Below are positions 50,638 through 58,354 of a stretch of DNA of 64,000 bases, in pieces. This stretch comes from Myxococcota bacterium (lineage in GTDB: Bacteria > Myxococcota_A > Bradymonadia > UBA7976 > UBA1532). The position numbers and the translations under genes are program-made. Location: the NCBI GenBank assembly GCA_963169045.1, contig CAUJDF010000029.1, positions 124,001-188,000 of the forward strand, written 5' to 3'. The notes under the pieces were generated by a model. That model made no database searches, had not been told where the DNA came from, and was given only the letters and a program-made list of their open reading frames with translations. Numbering within the stretch: position 1 is the stretch's first letter; every line of letters starts with the position of its first letter.

Positions 50638-52328
50638 AGGCGCTGGACTGGATCATCCTCGTAGGCACGACGCTCGCGATCGTCGGCTGGGGGACGTGGA
50701 AGACACGCGGTCCGCGCACCGCCGCGAGCTACCTGCGCGGCGACTACGAGCAGCGCTGGACGACGATCGGTCTGTCGGTGATGGCGACGCAGGCGAGCGC
50801 CATCACCTTCCTGTCCACGCCGGGGCAGGGCTACGAAGATGGCATGCGCTTCGTGCAGTTCTACTTCGGGCTGCCGCTGGCGATGATCATCATCAGCGCC
50901 GTCTTCGTGCCGATCTTCTACAAGCTGCGCGTCACCACCGCCTACGAGTTCCTCGAGGCGCGCTTCGACGTGAAGACGCGGCTGCTCGGGGCCTTCCTCT
51001 TCCTCGTGCAGCGCGGCCTCGGCACCGGGGTGACCATCTACGCGCCGGCGATCATCCTCTCGACGGCGCTCGGGTGGCCGCTCGAGCCGACGATCTGGGG
51101 CACCGGCGGCGTCGTCATCCTCTACACCATCACCGGGGGCGCGCGGACGGTCTCGGCGACACAGAAGCAACAGATGGTGCTGATGCTCGGTGGCATGCTC
51201 GTCGCGGCCGTCGTCATCGTCTTCCGCCTGCCGGACCACGTGTCGCTGCCGCGCGCCATCGACGTGGCGGGCGCCCTGGGCCACGTGAACGTCATGAACT
51301 GGAGCTTCGACTGGAACGACCGCTACACCGTGTGGTCGGGGCTCCTGGGGGGTCTGTTCCTGCAGCTCGCCTACTTCGGGACGGACCAGAGCCAGGTGCA
51401 GCGCTACCTCGGCGGCGAGTCGGTGACGGCCAGCCGCCTGGGCCTGCTGTTCAACGGCGTGCTCAAGATCCCGATGCAGTTCCTCATCCTCGGCGTCGGG
51501 GTGCTGGTCTTCGTGTTCTACCAGTTCACGGCGCCGCCGCTCGTGTTCAACGAGCGCGTGCGCGCGGCGGTGGGCGAGACGGCGCAGGCGGGTGAATTCG
51601 CGGCGCTCGAGGCGCGGTGGGCCGAAGTGCAGGCGACGAAGCGCGCCGCGGCGGACCGCTTCGTGACCGCGCTCGACGCCGGCGACGACGCGGCGGCGGC
51701 GGACGCGCGTGCGGTGATCCAGGCCGAGGCGAAGCAGGCGGCCGACGTCCGAAAGCAGGCGCAGACCCTCGTGACGCAGGCGCTGCCCGGCGAGACGGCG
51801 AAGGACGCCGACTACGTCTTCATCACGTTCGTGAAGCGCTGGCTGCCGACCGGTGTGTTCGGCCTGCTCGTGGCGGTGATCATGGCCGCCGCGATGAGCG
51901 CCATCGCCAGCGGCCTGAGCTCGCTCGGCGCGACGACCACCCACGACTTCTATCGCCGCGTGTTCGGGCGAGAGGCGAGCGACGCGCACCTGCTCCGCGC
52001 GTCGAAGGCGTTCACCGTGCTCTGGGGCCTCATCGCGCTGTGCTTCGCGAGCTTCGCGGCGATGATCGACAACCTCATCCAGGCCGTGAACATCCTCGGC
52101 TCGCTGTTCTACGGCACGGTGCTCGGGCTGTTCCTCGTCGCGTTCTTCGTGAAGTGGGTGCGCGGCCACGCCGCGTTCTTCGCGGCGCTCGTCTCCCAGG
52201 CCGCCGTCATCGCGGTGTACGTGCTCACCGAGGTCGGCTACCTCTGGTTCAACGTGATCGGCTGCCTGCTGGTCGTCGTGCTCGGCGTCGCGCTGCAGGC
52301 GGTGCTGCCCCGGTCCCGCGCGGCCTGA
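50634..52328 (+). CDS. Sodium:solute symporter (SSS family)
   Basis: 564 residues with about 13 predicted helices. GLSVMATQASAITFLSTPGQGY is the conserved sodium-site region of helix 1, YEFLEARFDVKTR and YTITGGARTVSATQKQQ are family signatures. Unusually, a ~90-residue soluble helical insert lies between helices at about residues 310-400 (ARWAEVQATKRAAADRF, AAADARAVIQAEAKQAADVR). The substrate is unknown; coupling to the exported deacetylase suggests a deacetylated amino-sugar product (inference). The start is GTG at 50634, overlapping the small gene stop. Confidence 0.9.
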   Translation: MKALDWIILVGTTLAIVGWGTWKTRGPRTAASYLRGDYEQRWTTIGLSVMATQASAITFLSTPGQGYEDGMRFVQFYFGLPLAMIIISAVFVPIFYKLRVTTAYEFLEARFDVKTRLLGAFLFLVQRGLGTGVTIYAPAIILSTALGWPLEPTIWGTGGVVILYTITGGARTVSATQKQQMVLMLGGMLVAAVVIVFRLPDHVSLPRAIDVAGALGHVNVMNWSFDWNDRYTVWSGLLGGLFLQLAYFGTDQSQVQRYLGGESVTASRLGLLFNGVLKIPMQFLILGVGVLVFVFYQFTAPPLVFNERVRAAVGETAQAGEFAALEARWAEVQATKRAAADRFVTALDAGDDAAAADARAVIQAEAKQAADVRKQAQTLVTQALPGETAKDADYVFITFVKRWLPTGVFGLLVAVIMAAAMSAIASGLSSLGATTTHDFYRRVFGREASDAHLLRASKAFTVLWGLIALCFASFAAMIDNLIQAVNILGSLFYGTVLGLFLVAFFVKWVRGHAAFFAALVSQAAVIAVYVLTEVGYLWFNVIGCLLVVVLGVALQAVLPRSRAA

Positions 52329-52335
52329 GCCGCAT

Positions 52336-52608
52336 TCAGCGCGGTGCGCCGAGCGGCGCGGTGCCGGGCTCCTTCAGCAGGCCGCGGACGTCGACGAGGT
52401 GGCGCACGGCGGGCGCGGGCGCCTCGAGGGCGGGCGCGAGCGCGGCCTTCGCCGCCAGCAGGCGGTCGAGGTCCACGAGGCGCACGACGGCGGCGCCGGC
52501 GTGGGTGGGGTCGCGCCGCGATCGCGCGTCGGGACCCGAAGCGTGGGCGACGCTCAGCGCGAGCGCGGCGGTGAGGCTGCCGAGGGCCAGGCGGCGGATT
52601 CCCTGCAC
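52336..52608 (-). CDS. Small exported protein, unknown
   Basis: 90 residues from a GTG start at 52608, with an AGGAG ribosome site about 7 nt upstream. A signal peptide (QGIRRLALGSLTAALALSVAHAS) is clear. The mature ~65 residues (VVRLVDLDRLLAAKAALAPA) have no recognised family. Longer in-frame starts exist but lack ribosome sites and place a charged stretch before the signal. Convergent with the symporter gene, 7 bp apart. Confidence 0.6.
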   Translation of the reverse strand: MQGIRRLALGSLTAALALSVAHASGPDARSRRDPTHAGAAVVRLVDLDRLLAAKAALAPALEAPAPAVRHLVDVRGLLKEPGTAPLGAPR

Positions 52609-52746
52609 GCGACACTCCTGCCTGGCGGACCAGGCGCCGTTGGGGTTCGGGAGGGCTGAACCGCGCGCGGCGGCCGCCCGATTCCCGCCCCTGCATCGCC
52701 GCGACGACATTGGGAATCCGGCCCCTGGCGAGGCGGGCGCGATCCG

Positions 52747-53691
52747 TCAGGGCAGGGTGCTGCCCGGCGGAATGAAGGTGAAGGGCGGGTAGTCGATGTC
52801 GAGGCCGTCGATGGTCACGTCGTGGCCGACGAGCGAGTGGTGCCCGATCTCGATGCCCCGCCGGATCGACGTGTCCCGACCGATGACCACGAAGTCGCCG
52901 ACCTGGACGTCGAAGAAGTCGACGCGCTTGCCGATGTGGACGAACGAGCCGATGGACACGGTGCTCGTGCCGGTGAAGTCGTCGCCCACGTGGGAGAACG
53001 CGCCGACCTGCGTGCCGATGGGCAGCGAGGCGCGCTTGCCGATGCGCGCGAAGCTCTCGACGAACGAGCCCTCGCCGACGCCGGCGTCGTCGTCGATGCG
53101 GACGCGGGCCTCGATCTCGAGCGGCCCGATGAGCGTGACACGGTCGCCGAGGATCGAGAAGGCGCCCACGACCGGCGCGTCGTGCAGGTCGATGTCGTCG
53201 CCGGCCGTGACGCTGGCGCCGATCTGCGCCATCGCGAGCAACGCCCGATCGCCGATGCGGACGCGATCTCCGATGTCCGTGCCGATGCCGATGTCGGCGT
53301 CGTCGCCGATGCGGACGCGGTCGCCGATCTCGACGTCGTCGCCGACGAACCCGTCCTCGCCGATGCGGGTGCGCGATCCGATCACCGTCGGCGCGGCCGG
53401 CCCGGCGAGCGGATCGCCGAGCTGGGTGCGATCCCCGATGACAGTCAGGCAGCCGATGGTGACGTTCTCTTCGACGATGACACCGTAGCCCAGGTCCGCC
53501 GACGGACAGATCGAGGCCGCCGTGCTCACGCAGTCGTCGCCGTATCCGTCCCCGTTGCCGTCGGTCTGGGCCGGATTGGCCACCGTCGGGCAGTTGTCGA
53601 CGGCGTCGCCCACCCCATCGTCGTCCTCGTCGCCCGGCGCGGCCGTCGCCGTGAGCGGCACCCAGACCAGCAGGAACCAAGTCGCCTTCAT
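52747..53691 (-). CDS. Exported left-handed beta-helix (hexapeptide repeat) protein with TSP3-like motif
   Basis: 314 residues. A signal peptide (MKATWFLLVWVPLTATAAPG) is followed by one thrombospondin-type-3-like calcium motif (DEDDDGVGDAVDNCP and DGNGDGYGDDC) and then, from about residue 65, a long run of hexapeptide-type repeats with IG-x-x-x-x spacing (VIGDRTQLGD, IGSRTRIGED, VEIGDRVRIGDDADIGIGTD). That pattern forms left-handed beta-helices. No acyltransferase catalytic His could be singled out, and export argues against the usual cytosolic sugar-acyltransferase role; a structural or adhesive role is possible. A strong AGGAGGT ribosome site fixes the start. It follows the GH1 gene by 65 bp. 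Confidence 0.85.
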   Translation of the reverse strand: MKATWFLLVWVPLTATAAPGDEDDDGVGDAVDNCPTVANPAQTDGNGDGYGDDCVSTAASICPSADLGYGVIVEENVTIGCLTVIGDRTQLGDPLAGPAAPTVIGSRTRIGEDGFVGDDVEIGDRVRIGDDADIGIGTDIGDRVRIGDRALLAMAQIGASVTAGDDIDLHDAPVVGAFSILGDRVTLIGPLEIEARVRIDDDAGVGEGSFVESFARIGKRASLPIGTQVGAFSHVGDDFTGTSTVSIGSFVHIGKRVDFFDVQVGDFVVIGRDTSIRRGIEIGHHSLVGHDVTIDGLDIDYPPFTFIPPGSTLP

Positions 53692-53756
53692 CGCTACCTC
53701 CTGTGTCTCGTCCCCCGGAGGTGGACACGACAGCGTCGGCGACGTCGCGCGATTTG

Positions 53757-55334
53757 TCAGCGGGGCAGGTTGCGGGTGCGGGCGATCTCGGCGAAGGCGG
53801 CGACCGAGCGGCGGGCGACGCGGGTCTTGGCGGCGTCGTCCGGGTCGACGGCGTAGAGCCCCATGCGGATGTCCATGCCGTGGTTCCACTCGTAGTTGTC
53901 GGTGAGCGTCCACCAGAAGTAGCCACGGACGTCGGCCCCCGCGGCCATGGCATCCCGCAGCGCGGTGAGGTTGGCGCGCAGGTAGGCGCCGCCGGTGCCG
54001 TCGTCGTTCGGATCGGGCTCGCCGTTCTCGGTGATGATCGCGGGCAGGCGCAGCTCCTCGTTCACGAAGCGCAGCATCTCGCCCAGCTTCTCGGGGTGGT
54101 TCTGTCCGATGCCGAACGCCGTGGGTTTGATGGTGAGGCGTGGCGAGAAGGAGGGCAGGATGGACGTCCGCATGCCTTCGACCGTGAGACCGAAGTACCA
54201 GTTCACGCCGATGTAGTCCATGCGGCCGGCCAGGTCGGGGCGGTCGACGGTGTCGCCGTCGAGGCGCTCGTCGTAGCGGCCGAGCGCGACGGCGTTCAGG
54301 AAGACCTCGTTCCACAGGTAGGAGAGGTTGCGGGCGCCCTGGACGTCGAGCTCGTTCTGCGGGTCCTTGGGAAAGATGGGGACGAGCGGGTACACGATGC
54401 CGACGAACGAGGTCGTGCCGTCACCGTTCGCGTCGGCGGTGTCGTTGGCCTTGACCGCGTCGTACATGCGCGCGTGGGCCTCGATCAGGGCGTCGAAGAC
54501 CGTGCGGGCGGCGGTGAGCCGCCCGACGACGGCGGGCGGGTGCGATCGCTCGGCCGACGGGAAGAGATAGCCGAACACCATGTTCTGCAGGGGTTCGTTG
54601 AGCGTCGCCCACAGATCGATCTCGCCGCCGAACTCCCTGGCGACGAAGCCGGCGAACTTCGTGATCTCGCGGACGGTGCGCTCCCGGTCGACCCAGCCTC
54701 TCGGCGAGCAGTTCGTGAAGTCGACGTGGCAGCCGACCGGGTCGTGGATCCAGGTGGGCAGCGCGTAGTGGTTGAGCGTGACCAGCGGCTCGAGGCCCTT
54801 GGCCTTCATCGCCGCGAGGATGGCGTGGTACTTCGCGATCGCGTCGGCGTCCGCGTGCGCCCGCAGCGCGTCGTAGCCCTCGATCCCGTCGGTGGCCGTC
54901 GGGAAGACGCGGCTCCACTCGATGCTGAAGCGGAGGGCGTCGCCGTGCAGCTCGTCGGCGACGCGGGCGATGTCGGCTTCGTAGAGCTCCCAGAAGCCGG
55001 GGCCGACGACGGCGGGGTCCTGCCCGGCCAGGTGGGCGTCCGCGCTGCCCGTGGTCTCCGGCGCCGTCGTGAACTGGTACCAGTCGGAGGCTTCGTCGAC
55101 GCACTGCGCGCGAGGCAGCGTGGGGCAGCCCATGTCGGACTGGAAGCCGGCGATGGCCGTGCCGAAGAGGAAGCCGGGCGGGAAGTCGGTGGGCGGCGGC
55201 GGGGCCGCGTCCGGCGCCGCCGCAGCGTCTGCGGCTTCGCCTGCGTCGGGCGCCGTCGCGTCGGCCGCGTCGCTCTTCGTCTCGCCGTCGTCGCAGGCGC
55301 ACAGGAGCGCCGCCAGCACGAGCCATCGCCGCAT
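53757..55334 (-). CDS. Lipid-anchored glycoside hydrolase family 1 (beta-glycosidase type)
   Basis: 525 residues. Lipobox LLCAC gives Cys14; Asp follows at +2. After an Ala/Asp/Pro linker to about residue 50, a GH1 barrel runs to the end. FLFGTAIAGFQSD and FSIEWSRVFP are family signatures. The acid/base Glu247 is in TLNEP and the nucleophile Glu436 in ITENGEP, so activity is expected. Substrate specificity (glucoside, galactoside or other) is not clear. GGGGAGG precedes the ATG; a TATGAT -10-like box lies on this strand at 55359-55364. GH1 enzymes are usually cytosolic in bacteria, so lipid anchoring is noteworthy. Confidence 0.92.
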   Translation of the reverse strand: MRRWLVLAALLCACDDGETKSDAADATAPDAGEAADAAAAPDAAPPPPTDFPPGFLFGTAIAGFQSDMGCPTLPRAQCVDEASDWYQFTTAPETTGSADAHLAGQDPAVVGPGFWELYEADIARVADELHGDALRFSIEWSRVFPTATDGIEGYDALRAHADADAIAKYHAILAAMKAKGLEPLVTLNHYALPTWIHDPVGCHVDFTNCSPRGWVDRERTVREITKFAGFVAREFGGEIDLWATLNEPLQNMVFGYLFPSAERSHPPAVVGRLTAARTVFDALIEAHARMYDAVKANDTADANGDGTTSFVGIVYPLVPIFPKDPQNELDVQGARNLSYLWNEVFLNAVALGRYDERLDGDTVDRPDLAGRMDYIGVNWYFGLTVEGMRTSILPSFSPRLTIKPTAFGIGQNHPEKLGEMLRFVNEELRLPAIITENGEPDPNDDGTGGAYLRANLTALRDAMAAGADVRGYFWWTLTDNYEWNHGMDIRMGLYAVDPDDAAKTRVARRSVAAFAEIARTRNLPR

Positions 55335-55447
55335 CACCACCTCCCCGAAGGACGCGCCATCATAACGAGAGGGGGCGGACGCGCGCAGCCGCTTGACGAC
55401 GGACCTGCCCGGCCACAGATTCGGGCAAACGCCGAAGGGGAGCCGCC
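55335..55447. other. Divergent promoter region
   Basis: 113 bp between the GH1 gene and the tiny Cys protein. It has a TATGAT box on the minus strand (55359-55364) without a clear -35, and a plus-strand promoter described separately. Confidence 0.4.
55392..55420 (+). promoter_or_regulatory. Sigma-70-type promoter for the tiny Cys protein gene
   Basis: TTGACG (55392-55397), 17-bp spacer, CAGATT (55415-55420). Start of transcription would be near 55427, with AAGGGGAG in the short leader before the ATG at 55448. Confidence 0.5.
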
Positions 55448-55603
55448 ATGTGCCGACGGGTGACGTGTCCGAAGTGTGGCAAGCCGACGTTCGCCGGGTG
55501 CGGCGCGCACGTCGAGCAGGTGCTCGGCGACGTGCCGCGCGACCAGCGGTGCAAGTGCGACGAGAAGGCCGCCGAGCCCGGCAAGACGCGCCCGCCCCGC
55601 TGA
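55448..55603 (+). CDS. 51-residue Cys-rich zinc-ribbon-like protein
   Basis: A tiny cytosolic protein with five or more conserved-looking cysteines: MCRRVTCPKCGKPTFAGCG, then HVEQVLGDVPRDQRCKC. This matches a widespread family of ~50-65-residue proteins in bacteria and fungi with the pattern CRxVTCxxCxKPTWxGCGxHVxxAL (from memory), presumed zinc binding but without known function. It has its own promoter and a ribosome site (AAGGGGAG). The C-terminal tail is short and basic/Pro-rich. Easily missed because of its size. Confidence 0.85.
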   Translation: MCRRVTCPKCGKPTFAGCGAHVEQVLGDVPRDQRCKCDEKAAEPGKTRPPR

Positions 55604-55657
55604 CCTCGCTCTGGCCGCTCGCCGGCGCGTGGCGACCGTCGTCGGCGCCGGCGCCGC

Positions 55658-55686
55658 TTGCCGCCCGCTGAGGCGCGTGCGAACGT
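55658..55686 (+). promoter_or_regulatory. Promoter for a leaderless lipoprotein transcript
   Basis: TTGCCG (55658-55663), 17-bp spacer, GAACGT (55681-55686). The ATG at 55694 begins 13 nt after the first base of the -10, so transcription would start about at the start codon. Confidence 0.4.
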
Positions 55687-55693
55687 CGCGCGC

Positions 55694-56530
55694 ATGCCGA
55701 CGCGCGCGACGCTCCTCTGTGTGACGCTCCTTCTCGCGGCCTGCGGCGCCCGACAGACGCCGGCGGTGCCATCGGCGGTGCCATCGGTGCCATCGCCGGA
55801 GAGCGCGGCGGTGTCTCCGTCGCGCCGCCCGTGGCCGGCGGCGCCGCGCGCCGACGGCGAGGCGGCGACCCTGCTGCCCTGCGTCGCGCCGCAGCCCCTC
55901 GAGGCGCTGTGCGCCTGCCTCGCCGCGGCGGCGCCCGAAGCGCGCACCGGCATGGAGAATCGGCGGACGTGCGCGCCGCTCGAGTCGCCGGCGGCGCCGG
56001 GCCTGCGCCTCGCCCGCGTCGAATACAACCTGATCGAAGCCCGGCACTACGTCGTGCACGAGACCGCCGCCGGCTGGGTGACCGTCGGCGACCTCGACTA
56101 CTTCACCGTCGGCGGCTGGAACGGCGTGCACAACGAGATCGCGTTCCCTTCGATCAAAGTGTTCGCGCTCGGGCCGGCGCGGGTCGCGCGCATCGAGGTG
56201 GAGCGCTTCCTCAGCGACACCGACCTCGGCATCGCCGAAGCCGAGGCGACGGAGACGACCGAGGTGATGTTCTGCGTGCTCGAGCCGCCGGGCGGCGGGG
56301 CGCCGTCGTGCCCGGTCACCGCGCCGATCAGCTACGAGTACGAGCGCGATCGCATCGAGGGAGAGACGCCGCGGCCCGAGATCGCGGACCTCGCCACGCC
56401 CGACATGCCGGTGCGCCGGGACTGGGAGAACGAGGTGCGCCTCTCGCCCGACGGCGTGGTGACGGTGGAGCGCGTGCGGGACAGCGACCCGACGGCGGCG
56501 CCCTTCCGGCGCGAGCTCCGGCTCTGGTGA
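55694..56530 (+). CDS. Lipoprotein, unknown function
   Basis: 278 residues. Lipobox LLLAAC gives Cys17, then a Pro/Ser/Ala linker with Val-Pro-Ser repeats to about residue 50. The mature domain has two early cysteine groups (LPCVAP, LCACLAAA, RRTCAPL) and a beta-rich remainder (VEYNLIEARHYVVHETAAGW). No family was recognised. The start at 55694 puts the lipobox at the normal distance; an in-frame start 36 bp earlier would weaken the signal. No Shine-Dalgarno sequence. Convergent with the ABC exporter gene, 4 bp apart. Confidence 0.78.
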   Translation: MPTRATLLCVTLLLAACGARQTPAVPSAVPSVPSPESAAVSPSRRPWPAAPRADGEAATLLPCVAPQPLEALCACLAAAAPEARTGMENRRTCAPLESPAAPGLRLARVEYNLIEARHYVVHETAAGWVTVGDLDYFTVGGWNGVHNEIAFPSIKVFALGPARVARIEVERFLSDTDLGIAEAEATETTEVMFCVLEPPGGGAPSCPVTAPISYEYERDRIEGETPRPEIADLATPDMPVRRDWENEVRLSPDGVVTVERVRDSDPTAAPFRRELRLW

Positions 56531-56534
56531 CGCC

Positions 56535-58316
56535 CTACTGGTAGCCCTGCGCCTGCAGCGCGAAGAGCTGCGCGTAGCGGCCCTGCGCGGCGACGAGCTC
56601 GGCGTGGGTGCCCTGCTCGACGATGCGGCCGCCATCGATGACGACGATGTGGTCGGCCATGCGCACCGTCGGAAAGCGGTGCGAGATGAGGATGCTCGTG
56701 CGGCCGGCGGTCAGGGCGCGGAAGCGCTCGAAGACCGCGTGCTCCGCCTCGGCGTCGAGGGCGGCGGTGGGCTCGTCGAGCACGAGGATGTCGGCGTCCT
56801 CGCGCATGAAGGCGCGGGCGAGGGCGACCTTCTGCCACTGCCCGCCGGACAGCTCGGTGCCGTCCTTGAACCAGCGGCCGAGCATGGCGTCCCAGCGCTG
56901 CGGCAGCCCGGCGACGAGCTCGGCGGCGCCGCCGCGGCCGGCGGCGCGCTCGAGGCGGTCCACGTCGGCGAGGTGGGCGTGGTCGCCGAAGCCGACGTTC
57001 TCGCGCGCCGGCAGCTGGTACTTGTTGAAGTCCTGGAAGACGACGGCGACGCGGCGGTGGAGCGCGGCCTCGTCCCAGTCGCGCAGGTCGCGGCCGTCGA
57101 GCAGGATGCGCCCCTCGGTGGGCGCGTAGAGGCGCGTCAGCAGCTTGATGAACGTGGTCTTGCCGGCGCCGTTGTGGCCGACGAGCGCCAGGCTGCGGCC
57201 CTCGGGCACGTACAGGTCGACGCCGCGCAGGGCCCAGTCCTCGCGGCCGGGGTAGCGGAAGCCGACCCCTTCGAAGCGCAACCCACGCTCGGGCAGGGCG
57301 AGGGCGCCCGCCGGCGTCGACGTGGGATCGATCGCGGTGTCGAGGAAGCCGAAGAGGTTGCTCAGGTACAGGTTGTGCTCCCACATGCCGCCGAGCGACG
57401 ACAGGACGGCCTGGAACGACTGCTGTCCCTGTCGGAAGGCGACCAGATACAGCGTCAGGCTGCCGAGGCCGATGCCGCCCTGCACCGCGGTGAGCGCCAT
57501 CCACGCGTAGCAGCCGTAGAAGGCGCCGGTCCCGACGAGCGAGAGCAGGTAGCCCCAGCCGGCGCGCCGCCACGCGAGGCGGGCGTCCTCGCGGTAGAGC
57601 TTCTCGCCCAGGTCCTTGTATCGACGCAGCAGGAGGCCGCCGAGGCCGAACAGCTTCACCTCCTTGGCGTGCTGGTCGTTGGCGAGGACGTACTCGATGT
57701 AGTTGAGGCGGCGGTTCTCGGGCGCGCGCCAGTTGCGCAGCTTGAAGGCCGCCTCCGAGAAGCGCATCTCGACGAGCGTGGCCGGCACCGCGGCGACCAT
57801 GAGGCCGAGGACGGCCCAGGGGCTGAACGACCACAGCAGGCCCGCGTAGCCGGCGAGCGTCAGCAGGTTCTGGCCGAGCGAGAGCACCTCGCCGACGACG
57901 GCGACCGGGCGGGAGCTGGCCTCGCGCCGGGCGCGGGTGAGGCGGTCGTAGAGCTCGCTGTCCTCGAAGTGGCGCAGCTCGAGGGTGCCGGCCTTCTCGA
58001 GGATGGCGACGTTCACGTCGACCGCCAGACGCGCGCCGAGGAGCTGGCGCGCGAGCGAGAGCCCGCGCTGCACGAGGGCGAGCGCGGTGACGAGGCCCAG
58101 CTCCACGAGGACCCAGCGCAGCGTGGCGTCGCGGTCGCCGGCGACGACGGCGTCGATGATCGCCTTGCCGACCCAGGCCACGCCGAGCGGCAGCAGCGCC
58201 ACGAAGACCGTGAGCGCGACGAGCGCGGCGGCGAGGCGGGGGGAGCCGCGCCAGACCAGGCGGACGGTGCGGGGGAGGTGGGTGAAGCCCGAGCGGGCGC
58301 GGTGCAGAAGCGACAT
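56535..58316 (-). CDS. ABC transporter, fused membrane and ATPase domains (exporter half)
   Basis: 593 residues. Residues about 1-320 hold six helices of the type IV exporter fold. The ATPase follows: Walker A GHNGAGKTTF, Q-loop VFQDFNKYQLPA, signature ELSGGQWQK, Walker B ILVLDEPTAALD and H-loop ISHRF. It should work as a homodimer. Resemblance is to MsbA/LagD-like multidrug or peptide exporters without peptidase domain; the cargo is unknown. There is no Shine-Dalgarno sequence before the ATG. It lies 38 bp behind the giant lipoprotein gene on the same strand, so the two could be co-transcribed. Confidence 0.92.
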   Translation of the reverse strand: MSLLHRARSGFTHLPRTVRLVWRGSPRLAAALVALTVFVALLPLGVAWVGKAIIDAVVAGDRDATLRWVLVELGLVTALALVQRGLSLARQLLGARLAVDVNVAILEKAGTLELRHFEDSELYDRLTRARREASSRPVAVVGEVLSLGQNLLTLAGYAGLLWSFSPWAVLGLMVAAVPATLVEMRFSEAAFKLRNWRAPENRRLNYIEYVLANDQHAKEVKLFGLGGLLLRRYKDLGEKLYREDARLAWRRAGWGYLLSLVGTGAFYGCYAWMALTAVQGGIGLGSLTLYLVAFRQGQQSFQAVLSSLGGMWEHNLYLSNLFGFLDTAIDPTSTPAGALALPERGLRFEGVGFRYPGREDWALRGVDLYVPEGRSLALVGHNGAGKTTFIKLLTRLYAPTEGRILLDGRDLRDWDEAALHRRVAVVFQDFNKYQLPARENVGFGDHAHLADVDRLERAAGRGGAAELVAGLPQRWDAMLGRWFKDGTELSGGQWQKVALARAFMREDADILVLDEPTAALDAEAEHAVFERFRALTAGRTSILISHRFPTVRMADHIVVIDGGRIVEQGTHAELVAAQGRYAQLFALQAQGYQ

Positions 58317-58354
58317 GGCCGCAACGGTGGGCACGGCGGCGCGGCGCCGCAACC

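Noticed and set aside
52609-52746. N-terminal extension of the small exported protein, or a separate tiny gene
   Set aside because: The extension has no ribosome site and puts an Arg-rich stretch ahead of a good signal peptide; GTG 52608 with AGGAG is better supported.
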